Below, piece after piece: positions 34,393 to 44,475 of a DNA stretch of 64,000 nucleotides. The translations under genes were made by a program, and so were the position numbers. Below the pieces are notes generated by a model. It ran no database searches. It saw only the letters and a program-made list of their open reading frames with translations, and had not been told where the DNA came from. Position 1 is the first letter of the stretch; every line of letters begins with the position of its first letter. This stretch comes from JAENWD01 sp963837165. GTDB taxonomy: Bacteria; Acidobacteriota; Vicinamibacteria; Vicinamibacterales; JAENWD01. The DNA is taken from positions 558,001 to 622,000 of the forward strand of contig CAWIMD010000002.1 in the NCBI GenBank assembly GCA_963837165.1. Direction: 5' to 3'.

Positions 34393-36439
34393 ATGGCACG
34401 CTCCTGCCTGGCCGGCAGCGTTCTCGCGATCGCCGTGGCGATCGCGCCGGCTTCCTCCGGCGATCCGCTCCCCTCGCACGCCGACGCGGTCGTCGGCTAC
34501 ACGATCGTGGCCTCGCTCGATGCGGCCACGCACACGGTGACGGGCAGGGAACAGGTCACCTGGAAGAACCTGTCCGGCGGTCCGGTCCACGATCTGTGGT
34601 TGCACCTTTACCTGAATGCCTTCCGCAATACGCAGTCCACCTTCATGCGCGAGTCCTACGGGCAGCTCCGGGACATCGACATGCCGGAGGGCGGCTGGGG
34701 CTGGATCGACCTCACGCGCCTGACGCTGGCCGACGGGACCGACCTGCTCTCGCACGCGACGTTCGAGTCGCCCGACGACGGGAACGCGGACGATCGGACC
34801 GTGCTGAAGGTGATGCTCCCCGCGCCGGTGCCGGCCGGCGGCGAGTTGTCGTTCGACGCGTCCTTCACCGCTCACCTGCCGCGGATCTTCGCGCGCACCG
34901 GCTATTCCCGCGACTACCACCTGGTGGGCCAGTGGTTCCCGAAGCTGGGCGTCTACGAGCCGGTCGGCATGAGAGGGCGCAGCGTTCCCGGGTGGAACTG
35001 CCACCAGTTCCACGCCAATTCCGAGTTCTACGCCGACTACGGCACCTTCGATGTGGCGATCACGACGCCGGCGCGCTTCATCGTCGGCGCCACGGGCGAG
35101 CTCACGAGCACCGCGAAGGGGGCCAACGGCACGGTCACGCGCCGCTACCGTCAGCGGGACGTCCACGACTTCGCCTGGACCGCCGACCCGTCGTTCGTCG
35201 AGGTCACCGGCCACTTCTCGGGGACGCGGGACGTCTCCGACGCGGAGTACCGCCGGGCCGCGGCGCTCGAAGGCCGCTCGGTCGACGAGATGCGCCTCAC
35301 CGACGTGTCAATCCGCCTGCTGATGCAACCCTCGCACCTGCCGCAGGCCGGCCGCTATCTCGAGGCGGCGCGACAGGGCATCAAGCACTTCGGCCTGTGG
35401 TACGGCCGCTATCCATACGCCACGCTCACGGTAGTGGATCCGCCGTACGGCGGGCTCGGCTCCGCCGGCATGGAGTATCCGACGTTCATCACGGCCGGCA
35501 CGTCGCTGCTCCTGAACCACTGGCCGTTCACCGGCATCCGCCTGCCCGAGGAGGTGGTCCTCCACGAGTTCGGCCACCAGTTCTGGTACGGCCTGGCGGG
35601 CTCGAACGAGTTCGAGGAGGCGTGGCTGGACGAAGGCATCACCTCGTACGCCACCGCGCGGCTGATGGACCGCCTCTTCGGTCCTGACGACTCCATGGCG
35701 ACCGTCCTCGGCCTGCACGTCGGCGAGCGCGACGAGATGCGGCGGGCGAATGGTCCGTCGCGCCTGTTCGATCGCATCCGGCAGCCGGCGTGGACCTACC
35801 AGCCCGGCGCCTACGGGTTCTACAGCTATGAGAAGCCCGCCCTGGCGCTCAACACGCTGGAGCGGATCCTGGGTGCACCCGTCATGGCGAAGCTGATGCG
35901 CACGTACGCGGAGCGCTGGCGCTTCCGCCACCCGTCCAGCGACGATTTCTACCGCGCGGCGGAGGACGTCTCGGGCCGCGATCTGACGTGGTTCTTCGGC
36001 CCGGTCTTCGAGGGCACGGGGGTCGTCGAGTACCGAAGTCTACAACCTGAGGTCGAAACGGGCGCCTCCGCCGGCCGGACGGCTGGGAGCGACGACCGCC
36101 ACGACCGCGGCGGAACCGGCGGGCGCCGCGCCATTCGAGTCCACGGCAACCATCTGGCGGCGCGGAGGCGTGGTGCTGCCGCAGACGATACGACTGACGT
36201 TCGAGGGCGGCCGTGTGGAGACGATCTCCTGGAACGGCGCGGAGCGCGTGTACCGGATCTCGCGATCCACTCCGGACCGGCTGGCCCGCGTCGACGTGGA
36301 TCCCGACCAGCACAACTGGCTCGACGTGAACTGGACGAATAACGGCCTCCGGCGCGCGCCCGAGGCGTCGGCGGCGCGTGCGTGGACCACCCGCTGCCTG
36401 TTCTGGCTGCAGGAGCTCGTGACGATGGCCGGCCTGTGA
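34393..36439 (+). pseudogene. M1-family zinc metallopeptidase, broken by one extra base near its 3' end
   Basis: From ATG 34393 a signal peptide (SCLAGSVLAIAVAIAPASSG) leads a secreted or membrane-associated aminopeptidase-like protein. It carries the M1 zinc site H391-E392-F-G-H395 and E414, and the GSAGMEYPTF exopeptidase-type motif. The reading fails after FEGTGVVEY; dropping one base at 36033-36034 continues as EVYNLRSKRA and leads into IRLTFEGGRVETISWNG and VDPDQHNWLDVN, the normal C-terminal domain, with a stop at 36437-36439. Repaired length is about 681 residues. As written, the protein would lose its last domain to about 100 unrelated residues. The stop overlaps the next GTG start. 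Confidence 0.88.
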
Positions 36440-37494
36440 CCTCGTCGCTGCTTCGCATCGCGAAGGCCGCATGGTGGTGGTGGGCGCTGCACCTTGTGCT
36501 TGCGCTGCCGGTCGCCGCCGCATTCCACCGCTGGCTCTACACGCAGACGGCCTACCGGCCCGCCGCTGATGTTCTCGTGTCGAATCTGTCTCTCGGCACC
36601 CTGTTCGACGTCCTCTCGGCCGACCATGCCGCGGTGCTGAAGGTGCTGTGGACCGCGGCCCTGACCACGTCGATCCTCTCCGCGCTCGCCGCGGGTCCGC
36701 TGATCGGCGGATCGCTCGCGGTGTTGCGACGCCCTGCGGGACCCGCCGTCGAGACGTTCGCGCATGGCGCCGGCGCGCACGCCGGCCCCCTGCTGCTCAT
36801 TGCCGTCGTGAGCCGAGGACTCGCGCTGGCGGGAGGCCTGGCCGCGGGCGTCAGCACGTCCGCGGCGATTCAGTGGACGGGTGGCGAGACCTGGGAGGCC
36901 GGTCCCTTCCTGGGCTTGGCGGGAGGCGCGCTCGCCGGAGTCCTGGTCTGGCTCTGGCTCCTGGCGGTGGGCGATACGGCCGCCATTCTCCGGACGAGAC
37001 CAGGAGCGCCCGGAGCCTTCCGGGTGCTCTCCGCCGGGGTCCGGACGTCGCTGCGGCATCCGCTGGGACTTGCCGGGCAATGGGCTCTCCGGGGCGTGCT
37101 TCCCGCAGCGCTCATGCAGGTCGGGTACGTGCTGGTTGCAGGCCGCGTGCGGGCGCTCCCGCTCGCGCTGCTCGCCGTCCAGCAGGTCGTCGTCTTCGGG
37201 CAGGCCGCCTGCCGCGTGGCGGTTCTCGACGGCGAACGGGCCTACGTGGATCGCTGGCTCGCGAGGCCGTCAGCGCGCGAAGTAGATCAGATAGGTCCAG
37301 GGCAGGACGGCGAGCGACAGATAGAGGAGCGTCAGCACGGCCAGGGTGCGGTGGAGCCCGAGCAGGTGCAGGAGCATCGAGCAGCCGACGGCGAGCAGCT
37401 TGGCAACCGTGAGGCCGGGACCGACCCCCGCGTGCCTGAACGTGAGGGCGACGATCGGGTTGCCTTCGGAGAGGCCGAAGGCGGAGATGCCTAG
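36436..37494 (+). CDS. Multispanning membrane protein of unknown function
   Basis: It starts with GTG overlapping the M1 peptidase stop (GTGA), so it is translationally coupled to it. Residues 1-285 are strongly hydrophobic, with about six TM segments (for example ALHLVLALPVAAAF, GLAGGALAGVLVWLWLLAVG, LPLALLAVQQVVVFGQ). The last 70 residues are charged and read antisense through the convergent DUF5658 gene, with no membrane character. A +1 shift would stop at 37283-37285, which fits the end of the hydrophobic part better. I recognise no family. Confidence 0.6.
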   Translation: MTSSLLRIAKAAWWWWALHLVLALPVAAAFHRWLYTQTAYRPAADVLVSNLSLGTLFDVLSADHAAVLKVLWTAALTTSILSALAAGPLIGGSLAVLRRPAGPAVETFAHGAGAHAGPLLLIAVVSRGLALAGGLAAGVSTSAAIQWTGGETWEAGPFLGLAGGALAGVLVWLWLLAVGDTAAILRTRPGAPGAFRVLSAGVRTSLRHPLGLAGQWALRGVLPAALMQVGYVLVAGRVRALPLALLAVQQVVVFGQAACRVAVLDGERAYVDRWLARPSAREVDQIGPGQDGERQIEERQHGQGAVEPEQVQEHRAADGEQLGNREAGTDPRVPEREGDDRVAFGEAEGGDA

Positions 37495-37596
37495 GTAGGT
37501 GAAGACGCCGTCGAGAACCTGGGAGACCAGGAAGACGACGATCACGACGTTGCCGAACCAGGCGCTCTCGACGGCTGGCGACTGGACCGTAGTCAC
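37270..37596 (-). CDS. DUF5658-type small membrane protein
   Basis: The 108-residue protein starts with GTG at 37596. Three TM segments are seen (about 15-36, 57-75, 82-105). The motif QVLDGVFTYLGISAFGLSEGNP is characteristic of DUF5658 proteins, whose role is unknown. It is followed on the same strand, 39 bp upstream, by another small membrane protein. Its 3' end overlaps the convergent reading frame of the M1-linked membrane gene. Confidence 0.75.
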   Translation of the reverse strand: MTTVQSPAVESAWFGNVVIVVFLVSQVLDGVFTYLGISAFGLSEGNPIVALTFRHAGVGPGLTVAKLLAVGCSMLLHLLGLHRTLAVLTLLYLSLAVLPWTYLIYFAR

Positions 37597-37635
37597 GGCG
37601 TCCGGCGAGCGTGTGCAGGACTCGATGGCCGGCGC

Positions 37636-37917
37636 TTACGCCGCCTCGGCGCGAACGGGGATCCGGCGCAGGAAGGGCGCCGGCAGCCCATAGACGGCCA
37701 GCGTGCCCATGTGACCGAGGATGTAGACCGTCATCGCGACCGCGACGACGATGAACGTCGCGTGAAGCGCGCGCCGGGCCCAGAGGGCCACGACCTCGCG
37801 GTCAATCACCGGCGCGTCGAGCAGCGCCACTCCCCCGGTCATCGTCAGTCCCTGCACGGTCGGTCCTCGTCTTGTAATTGCGGCGGCCAGTTCCGTCGCT
37901 TTGACACCCGAGAGCAT
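37636..37917 (-). CDS. Small single-pass membrane protein
   Basis: The product is 93 residues from ATG 37917. A polar N-terminus is followed by one TM (about residues 52-76, ATFIVVAVAMTVYILGHMGTLAVYG) and a basic tail (FLRRIPVRAE). It lies 39 bp upstream of the DUF5658 gene and is probably co-transcribed with it. Not recognised. Confidence 0.55.
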   Translation of the reverse strand: MLSGVKATELAAAITRRGPTVQGLTMTGGVALLDAPVIDREVVALWARRALHATFIVVAVAMTVYILGHMGTLAVYGLPAPFLRRIPVRAEAA

Positions 37918-38060
37918 CGCAAAGACGATGCCCGATCTTACGGAAAGCGCACCTCACTTTACAGTTCTGTCCAAGTTGCTGACAACAGGGCGCTTGAAGA
38001 TTACGTATCCGATAGATCACTGTCGCGGGGTTTGACGGGGGCCAGGAGGAGGTCTACCAG

Positions 38061-38107
38061 CGGCCCGACGAAAGGGCCGCCCGTGCCGGAATTGTACGAT
38101 CCGGCAC
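38061..38107. repeat. Two adjacent hairpins in the 245-bp gap 37918-38162
   Basis: CGGCCC-N7-GGGCCG (38061-38079) and GTGCCGGA-N9-TCCGGCAC (38083-38107) are perfect inverted repeats side by side. They lie between divergent genes, so they may be operator-like. Nothing else is recognisable in this gap. Confidence 0.45.
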
Positions 38108-38162
38108 TCGTCAACCCCGACCGCGGTGACGGATCTGGCCGGTCGATGACACACTTGATCGC

Positions 38163-38405
38163 GTGACCACGCCTTCCTACTCGGAACCCGCGGTGCTGTG
38201 GCGGCTTCGGCACCCGGACGGCCGGCGCGCCCGGGCGACGCTCATCCCGGGCGTTCCAACCTCGACGCTGGTGTTCATGGTCGACGACCGGCTGGACCGT
38301 GGTGAGAACGTGACGGAATGGGAGGCAGCAATCGAGCGCGCGGAGGACGTCCGCAGAGCGCTCATCGACGACGGCTGGCGCCCTGAGGAGGCGGCCCCGG
38401 TGTAG
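38163..38405 (+). CDS. Hypothetical small protein
   Basis: The 80-residue frame starts with GTG. It resembles a small mixed alpha/beta domain (VLWRLRHPDGRRARATLIPG, then a helical, acidic C-terminus EWEAAIERAEDVRRALIDDGW). No family is recognised. It is convergent with the next gene, 14 bp apart. Confidence 0.5.
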   Translation: MTTPSYSEPAVLWRLRHPDGRRARATLIPGVPTSTLVFMVDDRLDRGENVTEWEAAIERAEDVRRALIDDGWRPEEAAPV

Positions 38406-38419
38406 CCCGATTCGTCAGC

Positions 38420-38770
38420 TCAGGCGAGCTCCGGGTCGTCAGGCAGCCGCTGGTCGTCCAGCACCGGAGGGAGGCCCTCGAGCCGGCCGGCTCCCGCCCG
38501 TAGCCCGACGAGATAGGCGGCGTGCTCGTAGCGCTCGTGGTGGCGGGTCGCCGCCTCGTAGAGCTCCCGCAGGAGGGGCCGGTCGTCCGGCCGCAGCCGC
38601 TGCTCGGCCCGCGCGTAGAGCTCGCTGAGGCGCGCCAGGGACGCCTCGGTGTCGAAGATCTTGCTGGCCTGGACGTCGATCTGCGCCCCCACCTCGTCGA
38701 AGCGCGGGAAACGTCGCCAGTCGGCATTGCCGGGAGGCCCGAGCGGTTCGAAGCGGATGATGTCTGCCAT
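38420..38770 (-). CDS. Hypothetical helical protein
   Basis: The 116-residue product starts with ATG at 38770 (MADIIRFEPLGPPGNADW). It is rich in Arg, Leu and Glu with long amphipathic helices (LSELYARAEQRLRPDDRPLLRELYEAATRHHERYEHAAYLVG). No family is recognised. AGGAGC lies 5 bp upstream. It is divergent from the NRAMP gene. Confidence 0.6.
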   Translation of the reverse strand: MADIIRFEPLGPPGNADWRRFPRFDEVGAQIDVQASKIFDTEASLARLSELYARAEQRLRPDDRPLLRELYEAATRHHERYEHAAYLVGLRAGAGRLEGLPPVLDDQRLPDDPELA

Positions 38771-38856
38771 GGCGCTCCTTGCTGGCCTCATGCTACCTCA
38801 GGCCGCCTTCGCCGACCGATTCTGGAGCCCGCCGCACGCTGGCCGTGTGGTCTACT

Positions 38857-40239
38857 ATGCCCTCACCGATGCCCCGACCTCCTCACCCGGACCCGGGCGT
38901 GGCGCCCCCGCCCCGCGGGATCCCGTGGCGCCTGCCGCGCGGGACGGTCAGCCTGCCCGAGGTGCACGGCAGCATCGCGGTGCCCCTCACGGCAAGCTTC
39001 TGGAAGAAGCTGCTGGCGTTTGCCGGGCCCGGCTACCTCGTGGCGGTGGGCTACATGGACCCGGGCAACTGGGCCACGGACCTCGAGGGCGGCGCCCGGT
39101 TCGGCTACACGCTGCTCAGCGTGATCATGCTGAGCAACCTCATGGCCATCGTGCTGCAGGCGCTGGCGGTGCGCCTGGGCATCGCCAGCGGCCGCGACCT
39201 CGCCCAGGCCTGCCGGGACGCGTATTCGCGGCCGGCGACCCTGGTGCTGTGGCTGCTCTGCGAGGTGGCGATTGCGGCCTGCGATCTGGCCGAGGTGCTC
39301 GGCGCCGCCATCGCGCTGAATCTGCTGTTCGGCGTCCCGATGCTCGTGGGCGTCTGCCTGACCGCCCTCGACGTGCTGGTCGTCCTGTCGGCGCAGCACC
39401 TCGGGTTCCGCTACGTGGAAGCGCTCGTGGTCCTGCTCATCGTCGGCATCGCGGGGTGTTTTGCGGTGGAGGTGTGGCTCGCACGCCCCGATCCCATGGC
39501 GGTTGCCGCCGGCTTCGTGCCGTCGCTCGCGATCGCGCGTGACCCGCGGATGCTGTACGTGGCCGTAGCGATCCTGGGCGCCACGGTGATGCCGCACAAT
39601 CTGTACCTGCACTCGTCGATCGTGCAGACGCGCAAGTACACGGACACCGACGCCAGCCGGAAGGATGCGATCCGGTTCGCGACCATCGACTCGACGATCG
39701 CGCTGATGTCGGCGCTGTTCATCAACGGCGCCATTCTGGTGGTGGCCGCCGGGACCTTTCACGGCACGGGCTACGAGCACGTGGCCGACATCACCGACGC
39801 CTACGAGCTGCTGTCACCCCTGCTCGGCACGACGCTCGCGAGCGTGCTCTTCGCGACGGCGCTCCTGCTGTCGGGCCAGAACGCCACGCTCACCGGTACG
39901 CTGGCGGGCCAGATCGTGATGGAGGGCTTTCTCAGCATCCGCCTCCGGCCCTGGCTCCGCCGCCTCATCACGAGGCTGCTCGCGATCGTGCCAGCCGTCG
40001 GCGTACTGCTCATGTACGGCGACAAGGCCACCGGTCCGCTGCTCGTGTTCAGCCAGGTCATCCTGAGCCTGCAGCTGCCGTTTGCGGTCTTCCCGCTCGT
40101 CGCCTTCACGGGCGACCACGCGAAGATGGGGCCGCTCGTGGCGCCGCTCTGGCTGCGTGCGCTGGCATGGCCCATCGCGATCGGGATCGCCCTGCTCAAC
40201 GCGTGGCTGCTCTGGCAGGTCTTCACGGTGGGGATCTAG
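38857..40239 (+). CDS. mntH: NRAMP-family divalent metal transporter (MntH-like)
   Basis: The product is 460 residues from ATG 38857 (ATG 38869 is an alternative). Eleven TM helices are apparent. The metal-binding motifs are intact: DPGN in helix 1 (VGYMDPGNWATD) and MPHN in helix 6 (GATVMPHNLYLHSS). It imports Mn2+ or Fe2+ with protons across the inner membrane. A long Pro-rich N-terminal tail precedes the first helix. The universal stress protein gene follows by 3 bp, so the two are co-transcribed. Confidence 0.94.
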   Translation: MPSPMPRPPHPDPGVAPPPRGIPWRLPRGTVSLPEVHGSIAVPLTASFWKKLLAFAGPGYLVAVGYMDPGNWATDLEGGARFGYTLLSVIMLSNLMAIVLQALAVRLGIASGRDLAQACRDAYSRPATLVLWLLCEVAIAACDLAEVLGAAIALNLLFGVPMLVGVCLTALDVLVVLSAQHLGFRYVEALVVLLIVGIAGCFAVEVWLARPDPMAVAAGFVPSLAIARDPRMLYVAVAILGATVMPHNLYLHSSIVQTRKYTDTDASRKDAIRFATIDSTIALMSALFINGAILVVAAGTFHGTGYEHVADITDAYELLSPLLGTTLASVLFATALLLSGQNATLTGTLAGQIVMEGFLSIRLRPWLRRLITRLLAIVPAVGVLLMYGDKATGPLLVFSQVILSLQLPFAVFPLVAFTGDHAKMGPLVAPLWLRALAWPIAIGIALLNAWLLWQVFTVGI

Positions 40240-40242
40240 GCT

Positions 40243-40674
40243 ATGTATACGCACATCCTGGTGCCCGTCGAACACTCGACCGCGGACGCGGCCATCCTCG
40301 ACCACGCGCAGGAACTGGCTCGACTGACCGGGTCGCGGATGACGGTCGTCCACGTCGCCGACGGCTGGGCCGCCCGGAACTACGACGCGCTCGCTCTGCG
40401 CGAGTCCGAGGAGATGAAATCCGACCGGGAGTACGTCGAGCAGGTGGTGGCCGGCATCCAGGCCAACGGCATCCGCGCCGACGGCCTGCTGGCGCGCGGC
40501 GACCCGGCCACCGAAATCCTCCGCGTCGCCGATCAGGAGCACGTCGATCTGATCGCGATGGCCACCCACGGTCATCGCTTTCTTGCGGACGTCATCAAGG
40601 GCGCCACGGCAGACCGGGTACGGCATCTCGCCCGCTGCCCGGTCCTCATGGTGCGCCACGAAACGGGCCGATGA
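40243..40674 (+). CDS. Universal stress protein (UspA family)
   Basis: The 143-residue single-domain Usp has ILVPVEHSTADAAILDHAQEL at the N-terminus and the C-terminal nucleotide-binding signature, here MATHGHRFLADVIKGATADRVRHLARCPVLMV. The G-2x-G-9x-G-(S/T) pattern is only partly kept (THGHRFLADVIKG), so ATP binding is uncertain. It is in one transcript with mntH and overlaps the beta-galactosidase ATG by 4 bp. Confidence 0.9.
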   Translation: MYTHILVPVEHSTADAAILDHAQELARLTGSRMTVVHVADGWAARNYDALALRESEEMKSDREYVEQVVAGIQANGIRADGLLARGDPATEILRVADQEHVDLIAMATHGHRFLADVIKGATADRVRHLARCPVLMVRHETGR

Positions 40675-43600
40675 CTCACACACTGCGCAGCGTTGCCGCC
40701 TCCTTCGTCGCCCTCGTCGTCACCACCATCACCAGCCCGGCGCAGCAGCCGCCCGAATGGCGCGACGTCGCCGTCCGCGAGGTCGGCACCGAGAAGCCGC
40801 ACGCGACGATGATGATCTACCCGGACGGGGAGCTCGCCCGCACGGGCGATCGCAGCCGGTCGCCGTGGTTCCGGTCGCTGGACGGGCAGTGGCAGTTCCA
40901 CTGGTCGAAGCGGCCCGCCGATCGCCCGACGGACTTCTACCAGCCCGCCTTCGACGCGGCCAGGTGGGCGACGATCCCGGTGCCCTCCAGCTGGCAGATG
41001 CAGGGCTACGGCCTGCCGATCTACACGAACATCATCTATCCGTGGCCGCAGGACCCGCACGGCCCGCCCGTCGTGCCCGAGGACGACAACCCGGTCGGGT
41101 CGTACCGCACGACGTTCACCGTCCCCGCCGACTGGGGCGGCCGCCGGGTCGTGCTGCACTTCGACGGCGTCGACTCCGCGTTCTACGTCTGGGTCAACGG
41201 CCAGCGCGTCGGATATCGCGAAGACAGCCGAACCCCTGCCGAGTTCGACATCACGACGCACCTGACGCCGGGTTCCAACCTCCTGGCCGTCGAGGTCTAT
41301 CGCTACAGCGACGGCGCCTTCCTCGAGGACCAGGACATGTGGCGCATGTCGGGGATCTTCCGCGACGTCTACCTCTGGAGCCCCGCCGCCGCCCACGTGC
41401 AGGACTTCGAGGTGCAGACCCCGCTCGACCGCACCTATCGAGACGCCACGCTGCACGTGACCGCCACGCTGACGGCCGGCGCCGCCGGGGGCACGCTCAC
41501 CGCCGACCTGCTCGCACCCGACGGACGGGCGGTCCTCACCGGGGTCAAGGCGACGGTTCACGGAACGACGGCGACGGTGACACGACCCGTCGCCAATCCG
41601 GCGAAATGGACGGCGGAGACGCCCGCCCTCTACACGCTGCTCCTCACGCTGCATGACCGGCGCGGCGCGGTCGTCGAGGTCATCCCGGCCCGCATCGGGT
41701 TCCGCGCGATCGAGATCCGCGACGGCCATTTCCTCGTGAACGGTCGATCGGTGCTGATCAAGGGCGTGAACCGGCACGAGATCGACCCGGACACGGGCAA
41801 GGTCATCCCGATCGACCTCATGGTGCGGGACATCACGCTCATGAAGCAGATGAACGTGAACGCCGTGCGCACCTCCCACTACCCGAACGCACCCGCGTGG
41901 TACGACCTCTGCGACAAGTACGGCCTCTACGTCCTGGACGAGGCGAACATCGAGGCCCATCACTACGGCAACGATCCGCGCAACCGGCTCATGAACGACC
42001 CGGCGTGGCAGCCGATGTTCCTCGACCGCGTGCAGCACATGGTGGAGCGCGACAAGAACCACCCGTCCGTCGTGATCTGGTCCATGGGGAACGAGACCGG
42101 CGACGGCCCGAACGCGGCGGCCGCGTACGACTGGATCAAGCGGCGCGATCCGTCCCGTCCGTTCCACTACGAAGGGTCGACGAGCCACGGCGGCTCGAAC
42201 GCCGACATCAACTCCTTCATGTATCCGTCGCAGGCTGCCGTGCCCACCCTCGCGGCCAAGCGGCCGAACATGCCGCTCATCCTGTGCGAGTACTCGCACG
42301 CCATGGGCAACTCGAATGGCGGCCTGAAGGAGTACTGGGACGACTTCTACGCCGGCACCAACGCGCAGGGCGGCTTCGTCTGGGACTGGGTGGATCAGGG
42401 CCTGTGGCAGGATGTCCCGGCAGGGTACCGGACTCCCGGAGGACCGACGCGCTTTCTGGCCTATGGCGGCTGGTTCGAGGACCGCGTCGGCGTTCGGAAC
42501 GACGGCAACTTCTGCATGAACGGCATCATCGCCGGGAACCGCGAGCCGCACCCCTCGTACTTCGCGTTCAAGTACCGTGTACCGCGACCTGCACGGGACG
42601 CTGGTCGATCCGGCGACGGGAACCATCCGCATCAAGAACTGGCACGACTTCGTGAACCCGGCCGATCTCGTCGAGGGGCGGTGGGAGGTCACCGCCGATG
42701 GGACCGCGGTCGGCTCCGGCGTCCTGCCACCGCTCGACCTGGCGCCGCGCACGGAGAAGGACTTCCGGGTCACGCTTCCGACCGTGACCCCCGTGCCTGG
42801 CGTCGAGTACTGGCTCAACCTGTCGTTCGTACTGAAGCACGACACGCCCTGGGCACAGCAGGGGTTCGAGGTCGGCTGGGAGCAGTTCGCGCTGCCGTGG
42901 CACGCCGACGCCCCGGCCCTGCAGGCAGCCGCGCCGGTGCGTCTGGTGGACGAAGGGGACGTCGCGCATGTGAGCGGCACGGACTGGGCGCTCACGTTCG
43001 ACAAGGTGGCCGGCACGATCAGGTCGTGGTACTTCAAGGACGTCCGTCTGCTCGAACGGGGCCCGTTGCCCGACTTCTGGCGCGCGGCGACCGACAACGA
43101 CCTCGGCGCGCTGAAGTCCACCCTCGCCTGGGCGAAGGGCGCCAGCGCGATCGCACCCACGGGCTGGCGGGCGGCCACCGCGTCCTGGAGCGTCACGCAC
43201 ACTGCGGTGACCCGCGTTGACGACGACACCGTTCGCATCGTCGTGACCGGCAGCATCGACGCCGTCGGCGCGAAGGAGACGCTCACCTACACGGTGCACG
43301 GCACCGGCGATGTGGTCGTTGAGGTGGCGTACGAGCCCGGGACGGCGAAGACCGGCATGCTGCCACGCTTCGGCACGGAGCTCGTCGTCGCGCCAGGGCT
43401 CGAACGCATGGCCTGGTACGGCCGCGGACCGCATGAGACCTACATCGACCGGCAGTTCGAGCGCATCGGCGAGTACCACTCCACCGTCACCGGCGAGTGG
43501 GTGGACTACTCCCAGCCTCAGGAGAACGGCAACAAGACCGACGTGCGCTGGGTCACGCTGACCAACGCGCAGGGGATCGGCCTGCTCGCGGTCGGAGCGC

Positions 43601-43860
43601 CGACCCTCAGCGTCTCGGCGCACCACTACACGAAGCCGGAGATGGATCGCGCGCACTACACGTGGGAAATGGCGCGTCACGACCAGACGTTCCTGAATCT
43701 CGACTGGAAACAGATGGGCGTCGGCGGGATCGACAGCTGGAGCCCGAACGCGTGGCCGCTGCCCCAGTACCGCCTCGATGGATCGACGCCAATGTCCTAT
43801 CGGTATCGCCTGGTGCCGATCGACGGCAGTTGGCGCGAGGCGCTGCACAAGAGGTTTTAG
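40671..43860 (+). pseudogene. Secreted GH2 beta-galactosidase, broken by one extra base
   Basis: From ATG 40671 a signal peptide (SVAASFVALVVTTITSPAQ) leads a LacZ-type glycoside hydrolase 2: a jelly-roll domain (YNIIYPWP-like YTNIIYPWPQDP, DDNPVGSYR), an immunoglobulin-like domain and a TIM barrel with acid/base E475 (GNETG) and nucleophile E540 (CEYSHAMGNSNGG). The frame is lost after PSYFAFKY. Removing one base at 42575-42576 continues as VYRDLHGTLVDP and through the fourth domain and the beta-sandwich (WYGRGPHETYIDRQ, YTKPEMDRAHYTWEM) to 43860. Repaired length is about 1063 residues, normal for the family. Without repair only the first two-thirds, including both catalytic Glu, would be made. 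Confidence 0.9.
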
Positions 43861-43912
43861 GAAAGGGTCCGCAGCTGTCGCCGTGTAGTATCTGCACTAC
43901 CCCCCAGCGGTC

Positions 43913-43933
43913 GAGCTGTCCTCATCACAGCTC
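43913..43933. terminator. Possible hairpin after the beta-galactosidase gene
   Basis: GAGCTGT-CCTCATC-ACAGCTC forms a 7-bp stem with a 7-base loop, 53 bp after the stop. No T-run follows, so factor-independent termination is doubtful. The rest of the 214-bp gap to the next start has no clear feature. Confidence 0.35.
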
Positions 43934-44074
43934 GGCCGCCCCGACGTAAGTACGTTGAGCGTCTGCCCCTTGCCGGCAAATCGCCGCGCTGGCCGCCAGC
44001 TCGGCGTGGCCGGAACCAGCCTTGCAGTCCGCTTACCAGCGGCGCGCTCCCCCGCCCCGACAGGAGGAACCCGC

Positions 44075-44467
44075 ATGCGCACGCTCACGGCTCTGCTGGC
44101 GCTCACGCTCGGGCTCGTCGTCTTCGCACCCGCCACGGCGCGCGCCCAGTCCGCACACGTCGCCGACAACGCGGCGCTCGATCGGCTGGCCGCCGAGCAC
44201 GCTGGCCAGGAGGCCGCCGACCGCCAGATGATTCGCCAGGTCCTGCAGCGGCCCGAAGTCCGCAGCGTGGCCCGGCAGGCGGGCATCGACATCGAGCGCG
44301 CGGATGCCGCGGTCTCGACGCTCTCCGGGAGCGACCTGCAGGAGGTGGCGACGCGCGCGCGGGAGGTCGACGAGCGGCTCAGCGGAGGCGCCACGGTCGT
44401 CATCACGACGACGACGATCATCATCGCCCTGCTGGTCATCATCCTCATCATCGTCGCGGTGAACTGA
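44075..44467 (+). CDS. PA2779-like small protein with signal peptide and C-terminal membrane anchor
   Basis: The product is 130 residues from ATG 44075 with a strong AGGAGG ribosome site 7 bp upstream. It begins with a signal peptide (TLTALLALTLGLVVFAPATARA). A helical middle region (LDRLAAEHAGQEAADRQMIRQVL and RSVARQAGIDIERADAAVSTLSG) is followed by a very hydrophobic C-terminal TM (VVITTTTIIIALLVIILIIVAV). This layout and the C39-peptidase gene 8 bp downstream match the PA2779/PA2778 pair of Pseudomonas, whose function is not established. Confidence 0.75.
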   Translation: MRTLTALLALTLGLVVFAPATARAQSAHVADNAALDRLAAEHAGQEAADRQMIRQVLQRPEVRSVARQAGIDIERADAAVSTLSGSDLQEVATRAREVDERLSGGATVVITTTTIIIALLVIILIIVAVN

Positions 44468-44475
44468 GGAGGGCC

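Noticed and set aside
38163..38770. Small adjacent genes as a toxin-antitoxin pair
   Set aside because: They are convergent rather than co-directional and neither product matches a toxin or antitoxin fold.
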